NCBI GenBank assembly: GCA_036555515.1
Contig: DATBLC010000264.1
Coordinates: 33,007 to 97,006 of the forward strand
DNA length: 64,000 bases
Source: DATACQ01 sp036555515
GTDB taxonomy: Bacteria > Desulfobacterota > Binatia > UBA9968
Direction of reading: 5' to 3'
Positions 1 through 7,091 of the stretch are shown one piece after another. A program made the position numbers and the translations under genes. The notes under the pieces were generated by a model. That model saw nothing but the letters and a program-made list of their open reading frames with translations, had not been told where the DNA came from and made no database searches. The number at the start of each line of letters is the position of its first letter. Position 1 is the stretch's first letter.

Positions 1-1
1 T

Positions 2-217
2 TGGGTCTCGGCCCCGGAAGAATTTCGCGCCGCCTTCGTTCAAGCCTGGCAGCGAAACACCCTATCGCTGATCGCGGTCAAAGTAGAGCCGGGGCAACCG
101 AAGGGTCTGCCACGCCTAGATCTCGACGAGATCGAGAACAAATACCGCTTCATGCGCTATCTAGAAGCCACCGAGAAAAAAACCCTCTTGAATCCGGGCT
201 TCGACTCAAAAATTTAG
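2..217 (+). CDS. C-terminal fragment of a TPP-dependent decarboxylase-like enzyme (partial, 5' end outside window)
   Basis: An open frame runs in from the left edge in frame 2 and stops at TAG 215-217, giving 71 residues with no start in the window. The peptide has an EEF..AF..AW......LIAVKVEPG segment followed by ENKYRF.RYLE. This resembles the C-terminal end of the pyrophosphate-domain subunit of sulfopyruvate/phosphonopyruvate decarboxylase-like enzymes, where a final beta strand ends in a valine-rich stretch. The family call comes from memory of these tails and is tentative; the catalytic part lies outside the window. It is convergent with the minus-strand acyltransferase gene and separated from it by about 60 bp. 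Confidence 0.5.
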   Translation, partial: WVSAPEEFRAAFVQAWQRNTLSLIAVKVEPGQPKGLPRLDLDEIENKYRFMRYLEATEKKTLLNPGFDSKI

Positions 218-277
218 CCGTCACCGACCGCCAATGGCGGGCGTTCATCGCGTCAATCGCAATAGCGGAATTCCGAT

Positions 278-1351
278 TTAATTGCTTGAATGATTTGAAC
301 GGCTCGAACGACTTGAACGTGCGTCACCGGCGCGGCCGATTTTCAGTTCAAGGCTGCCGGCCACCGCTTTCGCCGCAGTCTTCTTGACCCACCGGTATCG
401 GCGCCAATACGCCGCGCGGGAAATTCTGCCAGACCGCCGAAAGCCGAGCCAATTCCATTGATCGGGAAATCGCCGGATCGCCTCTTCGATGTGGCGCGTG
501 AACAGCCGGGTCGTTTCTGCGATGCTCATCTCGACGTCTCCATTGCGAACCGGTTCGATTTCCGGTCCGATTCTGAGCATCACTGATCCATCAGGCGTTC
601 GCGCCGCAAAGATCGGCAAGGTCACGGCGCCCGTGCGCAGCGCCAGCGATGCGGGTCCGCGCGGTGCCGCGGCTTTCTGACCCATGAAATTTATCTCTAC
701 GCCGCCCGATTTGAACTCGTCGGCGATAACCAAGACGACGCCGTTCTTGCGCAGGGCTTTCAAAATTCCCCGCACAGCTTCCTGGCGCGGCTTGGCCGAA
801 ATTGTGTCGATGCCGAGTTGCGTTCGGTAGTCGTTGATGACGCGCGCTAGCCTTTCGTCAGCCGGGTGTTTTACGACGATGCTAGAAGGATAACCCGCCG
901 CGGCAAGCCGCGGCCCGATCAACGTGAAGGCGCCCAGGTGCGCGCTCAACGCAATGACGCCTTTACCTTTGGCAAGGGCTTGTTTCAGATGCTCTTCGCC
1001 TTCGAGCGCGATGGTCGCGGCGATCCGCTCCTTCGGCAGGTACATGACTGCCATCGTGTCGAGCACGCCCAGGGCAAAGTTATTCCACGCGCGCCGCACG
1101 AGCCGTTTGCGTTCCTTCGGATCGGCAATTTGCTGTCCCAACGCTTTCTCGACGTTTTCTTCCATGCGTCTTCGGTAATTCCATAAAAGCATGAAAGTGA
1201 ACCGCGCCATCAGCGATGTAACTGACGCGACGCACCGGTACGGAATCCAGGGCAGCAGCGCCATGAAACTCCTGAGCGCGTATTCGCCGATTCGGTATCT
1301 GAGGTTGTGAGAAAGCCGTCCCATGGGTGGGCGCTTCGCCGCTGGAACCAT
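278..1351 (-). CDS. LpxL/HtrB-family (lipid A biosynthesis) acyltransferase-like protein
   Basis: Members of this family are inner-membrane proteins that transfer acyl chains to lipid A or related lipids. Visible features are an N-terminal hydrophobic segment after YRIGEYALRSFMALLPWIP, the block GVIALSAHLGAFTL, the GVVLVIADE segment and a C-terminal FPDQWNWLGFRR motif matching the family's PEQW.W. The HX4D/E catalytic motif is altered: the histidine of HLGAFT is followed at +5 by Thr instead of Asp/Glu, so activity is doubtful or the enzyme is atypical. The tail RSSRSSRSNHSSN is encoded by a nonamer repeat array, so the 3' end was probably remodelled. The start is uncertain: ATG 1351 is used here; TTG 1399 and ATG 1324 are alternatives and none has a clear ribosome site. 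It is the last gene of the minus-strand run that starts with iscS. Confidence 0.8.
   Translation of the reverse strand: MVPAAKRPPMGRLSHNLRYRIGEYALRSFMALLPWIPYRCVASVTSLMARFTFMLLWNYRRRMEENVEKALGQQIADPKERKRLVRRAWNNFALGVLDTMAVMYLPKERIAATIALEGEEHLKQALAKGKGVIALSAHLGAFTLIGPRLAAAGYPSSIVVKHPADERLARVINDYRTQLGIDTISAKPRQEAVRGILKALRKNGVVLVIADEFKSGGVEINFMGQKAAAPRGPASLALRTGAVTLPIFAARTPDGSVMLRIGPEIEPVRNGDVEMSIAETTRLFTRHIEEAIRRFPDQWNWLGFRRSGRISRAAYWRRYRWVKKTAAKAVAGSLELKIGRAGDARSSRSSRSNHSSN
285..320. repeat. Nonamer repeat array (4 units)
   Basis: Four consecutive 9-bp units occupy 285-320, each containing TTGAAYG or TCGAACG followed by two variable bases. The array overlaps the last codons of the minus-strand acyltransferase gene and encodes its Arg-Ser-Ser-rich tail. 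Similar arrays lie near 38.9, 40.3 and 44.2 kb. Confidence 0.75.
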
Positions 1352-1426
1352 TGTAGAGTTATGAAATCGTTTGACGCGCTTTGCAAGCGCGGACGGCAAA
1401 CGAGGGCGGGAATTCTCGAAGGTGTG

Positions 1427-1888
1427 TTACCGGTTGGCTACTTTGCGTAGCGCGGGCGCCATTGTCGCGGCTGCCGCGCAGCGCTCGCCTTCCTCCTCTA
1501 GTACGCTGGGCAAGAGTTTAAACACCTGCGCCGTGGCACGGCCCTCCAATTGGGTAGCCTTCCAACGCATCAGACCCTTGCGCAGATAGTCCGCATCGAA
1601 GCCGAGAGTCTCGCAGACGTTGGCGAAACAAAAGAGTCTTTCGCTCGGTTCTTCCAGCAACCACTCTTCGGTTTCCTGGAAGATTCTCCTGCCCCTGCCA
1701 TCACGCGCCGTTAAATACTTCTGAAAGCACGCGACGCCGTCTTCGAGTACGGCCAGCATCAGCCGCTTTTCCGGTTGCAGATGGGTCAGACGCCGAAATG
1801 TCTCCAGATACTGGTCCGGCATCACGGTGTCGGGCTGGAACAGCGACGCCAGCCGTTCACCCGTGGTCAAACCTGTTTCGAAAGCCAT
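1427..1888 (-). CDS. Conserved hypothetical protein, 153 aa, unnamed family
   Basis: I do not recognise a named family. ATG 1888 is chosen because a strong GGGAGG sequence precedes it by about six bases; an upstream start at 1945 has no such support. The protein is soluble, with no signal peptide or membrane segment. Its middle has the pattern EEWLLEEPSERLFCFANVC, then ETLGFDADYLRKGLMRWK. I recall similar 'W...F.F..+C..LG.D..YLR.GL.RW' blocks in small unannotated proteins of deltaproteobacterial and NC10-type genomes; that is memory, not a search. It follows the rrf2 gene by 63 bp on the same strand, so it may be co-transcribed with the Fe-S genes. Its function is unknown. Confidence 0.7.
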   Translation of the reverse strand: MAFETGLTTGERLASLFQPDTVMPDQYLETFRRLTHLQPEKRLMLAVLEDGVACFQKYLTARDGRGRRIFQETEEWLLEEPSERLFCFANVCETLGFDADYLRKGLMRWKATQLEGRATAQVFKLLPSVLEEEGERCAAAATMAPALRKVANR

Positions 1889-1951
1889 GAAATTACCTCC
1901 CGACCTGGCATCGCCAGAATGGAGGTCCAAGGAAGCAAATTTCAAACCGGC

Positions 1952-2404
1952 TCAAGCAGCGTTGGTGAGGGAAGCGGCAATCGATTCGCGGCGGAGCCCC
2001 GGCCGAAGCGCGGCAATCGTTGTTTGCCTAAATATTTCGGTGACTTTGCGTTGCACCTCGGCCCACACGCCGATCATGGTGCAGTGCGGTAACTGCTCGC
2101 AGCTCGGGTGTTGGTCCATGCAGGCATTTACGGCAATCGGGCCCTCTATCGCTTCGATGACTTCATAGAAAGTGATCGCTTCCGGCGCGCGGGCCAGCGC
2201 GTATCCGCCGCATGATCCTCTTTTCGATTTGATCAGCCCTTTACGCAGGAGATCTTGAAAAATCTTTTCCAAAAACTTGCGCGGTACTCCCTGGCGCTTC
2301 GCTATTTCAGCGATGGAGCAGCAATTGTTCGGATACTGGCCCGAAAGATAGATTACCGCGCGCAAGCCATAGTCGACTCTGCGCGATATCTGCATCAGCG
2401 CCAC
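1952..2404 (-). CDS. iscR: Rrf2-family transcriptional regulator, IscR-like, with three-Cys cluster site
   Basis: This 150-residue protein begins with the Rrf2 winged-helix signature (RRVDYGLRAVIYL, then SIAEIAKRQGVPRKFLEKIFQDL and RGSCGGYALAR). Cysteines 95, 102 and 108 have spacing X6 then X5, close to the X5/X5 arrangement that binds an Fe-S cluster in IscR and NsrR. It is therefore expected to sense Fe-S status and control transcription. GTG 2404 is chosen because GAGGGG lies eight bases upstream inside the end of nifS; ATG 2395 is the alternative. It lies 4 bp after nifS, so it is translationally coupled to the cysteine desulfurase. A matching operator-like sequence precedes the first gene of the run (6971-7002), suggesting autoregulation. 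The symbol is by similarity; an NsrR- or SufR-type role is possible. Confidence 0.85.
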   Translation of the reverse strand: MALMQISRRVDYGLRAVIYLSGQYPNNCCSIAEIAKRQGVPRKFLEKIFQDLLRKGLIKSKRGSCGGYALARAPEAITFYEVIEAIEGPIAVNACMDQHPSCEQLPHCTMIGVWAEVQRKVTEIFRQTTIAALRPGLRRESIAASLTNAA

Positions 2405-2408
2405 CGCG

Positions 2409-3608
2409 TCATCCCCTCAAACCGGCGCCGGTTATTTGTTGGCCGCCCAACTTGCCTAAAGCGGAAAGGCCTTGCAATCGCTGGACGATTTCGGGCAACT
2501 TCGCGCACACTATACTCACTTCGTCAGCGGTGTTTAAGCTGCTCAGGCTGAAGCGTACGGCGCCCTGGAGCCAGTCGGGCGGCACGGCCATCGCTCGAAG
2601 CACATGGGACGGCTCCGAAGAGCCCGCGGTGCAAGCGGAGCCCGTTGACGCGCAGATGCCAAATTGATCCAGCAAAACCAAAACCGCTTCGCCTTCTAAG
2701 TACCGGAAACTTATGTTGGTGGTGTTCGGCAAGCGGTTTGCGCCGCTGCCGTTGATCCGGCAATCAGGAAACAACTCCGAGAGCGCCGTTTCCAACTGGT
2801 CTCGCAATGCCCGAACTCTTTTGTCATATCCTCCAAGGTGCGCCAATGCCTGCTCCGCGGCCTTGCCCATACCGACGATACTCGCGACATTTTCCGTACC
2901 GGCGCGGCGGTTACGTTCCTGGTGGCCGCCAATCAAAAAAGGTGAAAAAGAAATTTTCCGCCGCGCGTAGAGCGCGCCGACGCCTTTGGGGCCGTGAAAC
3001 TTGTGGCCGGAAATCGTCAATAGATCCACGGGTAGCGCTTTCACATTGAGCGGAAGTTTGCCCGCCGTCTGCACCGCATCAACATGAAAGGGAACTCCCC
3101 TGGCCTTGACGATCGCGCCGATCTCCTCAATGGGAAAAATCACGCCGGTCTCGTTGTTGGCGTGCATGATCGAAACCAGCGCGGTGTCGTCGCTCAATGA
3201 ATCGCGCAGCTCGTCCAGATCCAGGCCGCCATCTTGATTCACACCGAGCCAGGTCACGCGATAGCCTTTTTTCTCCAGATGTTGGCACAGCCCGTACACG
3301 GCCGGATGTTCCACCTTGCTGGTCACGATATGGCGCTTGTCCGGACGCGCTTCCAACATGGCGCGAATGGCGGCGTTATCGCCTTCGGTGCCGCAACTGG
3401 TAAAAATCACTTCAACAGGATCAGCCGCGCCGATCAGCGACGCAACTTGGTCGCGGGCCTCGGTGATTTTTTCGCCCACTTGGCTGCCGAAGCGGTGGAT
3501 GCTCGACGGATTGCCGTAAAGCTCGCTGAGAAACGGCCGCATCGCTTCGAATACGTCCGGCAAAACCCGCGTCGTCGCGTTATTATCGAAATAAATTTCC
3601 GAGCTCAT
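2409..3608 (-). CDS. nifS: Cysteine desulfurase, NifS/IscS type (second copy)
   Basis: This 399-residue PLP enzyme is of full length for class I cysteine desulfurases, which take sulfur from L-cysteine for Fe-S assembly. It starts MSSEIYFDNNATTRVLP, has the PLP-lysine block SGHKFHGPKGVGALY and the persulfide cysteine loop STGSACTAGSSEPSHVL. The long loop after the cysteine marks the NifS/IscS class rather than SufS. It lies 50 bp downstream of sufB and 4 bp upstream of rrf2. A second desulfurase gene heads the same run (5693-6931). The two differ throughout, so this is not a recent tandem duplication. The catalytic call is firm; the symbol is by class only. Confidence 0.92.
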   Translation of the reverse strand: MSSEIYFDNNATTRVLPDVFEAMRPFLSELYGNPSSIHRFGSQVGEKITEARDQVASLIGAADPVEVIFTSCGTEGDNAAIRAMLEARPDKRHIVTSKVEHPAVYGLCQHLEKKGYRVTWLGVNQDGGLDLDELRDSLSDDTALVSIMHANNETGVIFPIEEIGAIVKARGVPFHVDAVQTAGKLPLNVKALPVDLLTISGHKFHGPKGVGALYARRKISFSPFLIGGHQERNRRAGTENVASIVGMGKAAEQALAHLGGYDKRVRALRDQLETALSELFPDCRINGSGANRLPNTTNISFRYLEGEAVLVLLDQFGICASTGSACTAGSSEPSHVLRAMAVPPDWLQGAVRFSLSSLNTADEVSIVCAKLPEIVQRLQGLSALGKLGGQQITGAGLRG

Positions 3609-3658
3609 TAGTTTACTCTGTATTGCCCAGCTGACCGCTCAAAGCCGATCGCCACGGG

Positions 3659-5119
3659 TTAACCGACGCTCCCCTCGAGACTGACGCCGAGAAGTTTTTG
3701 CGCCTCCACGGCGAACTCCATCGGCAGCTCTTTAAAAACCTGTTTGCAAAAGCCGTTGACGATCATATTTACCGCGTCCTCCGTGGAAAGACCGCGTTGG
3801 CGGCAATAAAAAAGCTGGTCTTCACCGATCTTCGACGTCGACGCCTCATGTTCCACCTGGGCCGTGCTGTTCAAAACTTCCAGGTAGGGAAACGTGTGCG
3901 CGCCGCACTTGTCGCCCATAAGCAAAGAGTCGCACTGGGAATAGTTGCGCGCGCCGTCGGCACCCTTCATGATCTTCACCAGGCCGCGGTAGGTATTTTG
4001 GCCGTGGCCGGCGGAAATGCCCTTGGAGATGATCGTGCTGCGGCTGTTCTTGCCCATATGAATCATCTTGGTGCCAGTGTCCGCCTGCTGGTAATTGTTG
4101 GTCAGCGCTACCGAGTAGAATTCGCCGACGGAATCGTCGCCCTGCAAGATGCAGCTTGGGTACTTCCAGGTGATCGCCGAGCCGGTTTCCACCTGGGTCC
4201 ACGAAATCTTCGAGCGCTTGCCGAGACATTTGCCGCGCTTGGTGACGAAGTTAAAAATCCCGCCCCGCCCTTGGGCGTCGCCTGGATACCAGTTCTGCAC
4301 GGTGGAATATTTGATCTGCGCGTCGTCGTGGGCGACGAGCTCCACCACCGCGGCGTGCAATTGGTTTTTGTCACGCATCGGCGCGGTGCAGCCTTCGAGA
4401 TAGCTTACGTAGCTGCCTTCCTCGGCGATAATGAGGGTGCGCTCGAACTGGCCGGTCTCGGCGGCGTTGATGCGAAAATAGGTCGATAGTTCCATCGGGC
4501 AGCGCACGCCCTTGGGAATATAGCAAAACGAACCGTCGCTGAACACCGCTGAGTTCAGCGCGGCAAAAAAGTTGTCCGTATACGGCACCACGGAACCGAG
4601 ATATTTTTGCACCAGCTCAGGATGGTCCCTGACCGCTTCGGAAAATGAACAGAAGATCACGCCCAATTCGGCCAGTTTTCCCTTGAACGTCGTCGCCACC
4701 GACACGCTGTCGAAAACCGCGTCCACCGCGACGCCCGCGAGCAGTTCTTGCTCGCGCAGAGGAATGCCGAGCTTCTCGTAGGTCTTGAGCAGTTCCGGGT
4801 CGACTTCTTCCAAACTCCTGGGCCCATCCGCTTTGCTCTTCGGCGCCGAATAGTAACTGATCGCCTGATAATCGATGGGCGGATAATGGATGTTGGCCCA
4901 CTTCGGTTCGGCCTGGGATTTTTCCAGCTTGGCCCAGTGGCGGTAAGCCCTGAGGCGCCATTCGAGCATGAACTCCGGCTCATTTTTCTTTGCCGAGATG
5001 AACCGGATGATGTCTTCGTTCAACCCCGGTGGCACCGTGTCGGCCTCGATGTCACTGACGAAACCGTATTTGTACTCGCGCCGGGTCAGGTCTTCCACGC
5101 TTTTTTCAACTCGTGCCAT
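3659..5119 (-). CDS. sufB: Fe-S cluster assembly scaffold protein SufB
   Basis: The 486-residue product matches SufB in length and sequence: DPELLKTYEKLGIPL, the VFDSVSVATTFK segment, the YIPKGVRCPMELSTYFRIN block and the C-terminal beta-helix core with FPYLEVLNSTAQVEHEAS. SufB normally works in a SufBC2D complex, in which SufC is the ATPase and SufD a paralogous partner. Neither sufC nor sufD lies beside it here; the neighbours are iscA, two cysteine desulfurases and rrf2. ATG 5119 is chosen because GGAG lies about eight bases upstream; the longer frame reaching 5218 would start within a heptamer repeat array. The gene is separated from iscA by 218 bp containing repeats, so it may have its own promoter. 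Confidence 0.95.
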   Translation of the reverse strand: MARVEKSVEDLTRREYKYGFVSDIEADTVPPGLNEDIIRFISAKKNEPEFMLEWRLRAYRHWAKLEKSQAEPKWANIHYPPIDYQAISYYSAPKSKADGPRSLEEVDPELLKTYEKLGIPLREQELLAGVAVDAVFDSVSVATTFKGKLAELGVIFCSFSEAVRDHPELVQKYLGSVVPYTDNFFAALNSAVFSDGSFCYIPKGVRCPMELSTYFRINAAETGQFERTLIIAEEGSYVSYLEGCTAPMRDKNQLHAAVVELVAHDDAQIKYSTVQNWYPGDAQGRGGIFNFVTKRGKCLGKRSKISWTQVETGSAITWKYPSCILQGDDSVGEFYSVALTNNYQQADTGTKMIHMGKNSRSTIISKGISAGHGQNTYRGLVKIMKGADGARNYSQCDSLLMGDKCGAHTFPYLEVLNSTAQVEHEASTSKIGEDQLFYCRQRGLSTEDAVNMIVNGFCKQVFKELPMEFAVEAQKLLGVSLEGSVG

Positions 5120-5191
5120 ATTTAAATCTCCACTTTGGGCCATTCGCGGTATAACGTTGCGCCGAACGTAACCGCCTCGCCAAAAATCTCC

Positions 5192-5281
5192 GTTCAAAGT
5201 TCCAGGTTCAAGGTTCAACGACTCTTACTTTAGATCTCGATTTGAAACTCAACCTTGAACTTTGAACATTGAACCTTGAAC
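5192..5281. repeat. Heptamer repeat arrays in inverted orientation between iscA and sufB
   Basis: Four units of a 7-bp repeat read GTTCAAA, GTTCCAG, GTTCAAG, GTTCAAC at 5192-5219. After about 33 bp, four complementary units (NNTTGAA type) occupy 5253-5281. The arms can pair into a hairpin in the transcript between iscA and sufB. Confidence 0.75.
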
Positions 5282-5337
5282 GATAGCTGCCTTCCGGCTG
5301 ACAATAACTTTTCTGAATGACGCTGCATAGTTTGGCC

Positions 5338-5667
5338 CTAAACTGTAAACGATGCGCCGCAGCCGCAAGATTTTTTGACGTTGGGATTTTGAAACACGAA
5401 TCCCGACTGCATCAACTCGTCCTTGTAATCAAGCTCGGTGCCGCCCAAATAAAGCAGGCTCTTCATGTCGACGAGAACTCTTGCCCCGTCCTTCTCGAAA
5501 ACCTTATCGGTGCCCTTGGGCTGATCGAAATCGACCTTATATTGCAGGCCGGAACAACCGCCGCCGACGACTTTCACTCGCAGCCCCTGCCCGTCACGAT
5601 TCTCAGCGGCAATCAGTTCCTTGATTCGCGCCGCCGCACGTTCCGTCACTGTCACTCCCATTGCCAT
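5338..5667 (-). CDS. iscA: A-type iron-sulfur carrier protein (IscA/ErpA family)
   Basis: This 109-residue protein has the complete A-type carrier pattern: the first cysteine in GGGCSGLQYKVDF and the C-terminal pair in KKSCGCGASF. These three cysteines bind iron or an Fe-S cluster for delivery to target enzymes. ATG 5667 is used because GGGAGCGG precedes it; ATG 5661 is also possible. It lies 25 bp downstream of iscS on the same strand, so the two are very likely co-transcribed. No U-type scaffold gene (iscU/sufU) is present in the window, so this carrier and SufB are the only local cluster-holding proteins. ErpA, IscA and SufA cannot be told apart from this sequence alone. Confidence 0.93.
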   Translation of the reverse strand: MAMGVTVTERAAARIKELIAAENRDGQGLRVKVVGGGCSGLQYKVDFDQPKGTDKVFEKDGARVLVDMKSLLYLGGTELDYKDELMQSGFVFQNPNVKKSCGCGASFTV

Positions 5668-5692
5668 AGTTTTCCGCTCCCGTGAGAAAGAA

Positions 5693-6931
5693 TTACAATA
5701 CCTTGTCCCGAGTGTTAGTATTCGCCTGCGACCGCCGCTGTGCCTTGGCCTTACGCGCCTTGTATAACGGCGATATCTCGCGCAGCCGTTTTACTTCCTG
5801 CACCACGCGCCGGACCGTAAAGTCGACTTCTTCCTCGGTGTTGAAACGGCCCAAGCCGAATCGGATCGAAGTGTGGGCCAATTCATCGGGGACGCCGATG
5901 GCGCGCAATACGTAGGACGGCTCCAAGCTCGCGGACGTGCAGGCCGAGCCGGTGGATACCGCGATTTCCTTGAGTGCCATCAATAGCGACTCGCCCTCGA
6001 CGAAGGCAAAGCTCATGTTCATATTGCCGGGCAGCCGAAGTGCCGGGTGGCCATTGATATAGACCTCGTCAAGCTCGCCGAAAATGCCGTTCTTGAGCCG
6101 CTCGCGCAAAGCGATGAGCCGCTCCGACTCCGCGGCCATCTCTTTCTGCGCGATGGCGCATGCGGCGCCCAATCCGACGATGCCCGCGACGTTGAGCGTG
6201 CCCGATCGCATGCCGCGCTCATGGCCGCCGCCGTCGATTAGCGGGGTCAGCCTCACGCGCGGATGGCTTGCGCGTACGTAGAGCGCGCCGGCGCCCTTGG
6301 GGCCGTACATTTTGTGCGCCGTGAGCGATAGCAAATCGATTCCCATATCCTCGACGTGGAGCGGTATTTTGCCCACGGCCTGAGTCGCATCGCTGTGAAA
6401 CAGAATACCCTTCTCTTTGGCGATGCGGCCGATTTCTTGCACCGGCTCGATGGTGCCGATCTCGTTATTGGCGGCCATGAGAGAAATCAAGATCGTCCTG
6501 GCCGTGATCGCTTCGCGCAATTGCCTTAAGTCGATCAAACCATCGCTGGCCACCGGCAAATAGGTCACCTGGTAGCCGTGCTCCTCGAGCGTCTTGCAAC
6601 TGTCCAGTACGGCCTTGTGCTCGGTCACGCAGGTGATGATGTGATTGCCTTTATCTTTATACGCGTCCGCTACCCCTTTGACGGCAAGATTATCGGACTC
6701 AGTGGCGCCGCTCGTGAAAACGATCTCGCGGGGCGACCCGGCATGAATCAGTCGCGCCACTTGCTCCCGAGCCGTATCCACGGCGGCTTCGCTCTCCCAG
6801 CCGAATGCGTGGCTTCGGCTCGCGGCGTTGCCGAACTTTTCCGTGAAATACGGCAGCATCGCCTCCAGTACCTTGGGATCTACCGGCGTGGTGGCGTGAT
6901 TATCCATGTAAATGGGAGTTTTGAGCGCCAT
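5693..6931 (-). CDS. iscS: Cysteine desulfurase IscS
   Basis: The 412-residue product starts MALKTPIYMDNHATTPVDP, a typical IscS beginning. It contains the PLP-lysine region SLTAHKMYGPKGAGALYVR and the active-site loop STGSACTSASLEPSYVLRA with the persulfide cysteine. A short basic tail (KARKAKAQRRSQ) follows the conserved core. It is the first gene of the minus-strand Fe-S run, preceded by an IscR-like palindromic operator 40-71 bp upstream. The ribosome site is weak (CAGGG about 15 bases upstream). The enzyme supplies sulfur for cluster assembly and possibly for tRNA thiolation. Confidence 0.94.
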   Translation of the reverse strand: MALKTPIYMDNHATTPVDPKVLEAMLPYFTEKFGNAASRSHAFGWESEAAVDTAREQVARLIHAGSPREIVFTSGATESDNLAVKGVADAYKDKGNHIITCVTEHKAVLDSCKTLEEHGYQVTYLPVASDGLIDLRQLREAITARTILISLMAANNEIGTIEPVQEIGRIAKEKGILFHSDATQAVGKIPLHVEDMGIDLLSLTAHKMYGPKGAGALYVRASHPRVRLTPLIDGGGHERGMRSGTLNVAGIVGLGAACAIAQKEMAAESERLIALRERLKNGIFGELDEVYINGHPALRLPGNMNMSFAFVEGESLLMALKEIAVSTGSACTSASLEPSYVLRAIGVPDELAHTSIRFGLGRFNTEEEVDFTVRRVVQEVKRLREISPLYKARKAKAQRRSQANTNTRDKVL

Positions 6932-6970
6932 AAAAATGAAAATTACCCTGCTTTAGTTAGCAGTGAATCC

Positions 6971-7002
6971 ATTCCCACTAAATTAGTCTGATTTAAGACT
7001 AA
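6971..7002 (-). promoter_or_regulatory. Putative Rrf2/IscR operator upstream of iscS
   Basis: On the minus strand, 6988-6971 reads GACTAATTTAGTGGGAAT. This closely follows the type-1 IscR box, in which GACT-N6-AGTC is followed by a purine-rich half; here the second half-site has AGTG for AGTC. An overlapping perfect inverted repeat TTAGTC-N8-GACTAA spans 6983-7002. The site lies 40-71 bp upstream of iscS, a usual position for an autoregulated Fe-S operon whose regulator (1952-2404) is in the same run. Binding is inferred from pattern only. Confidence 0.6.
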
Positions 7003-7091
7003 CCGACCACCAAGAGCGAGTCAACAGTGCCGTGTACGCCTAACAGATTGAAATTCTGAAATAAATTCTGCTGAGCGCGATGACAATCCGG

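Noticed and set aside
3698..4489. 263-codon plus-strand frame inside sufB
   Set aside because: It is antisense to highly conserved SufB sequence and has no ribosome site or family resemblance.
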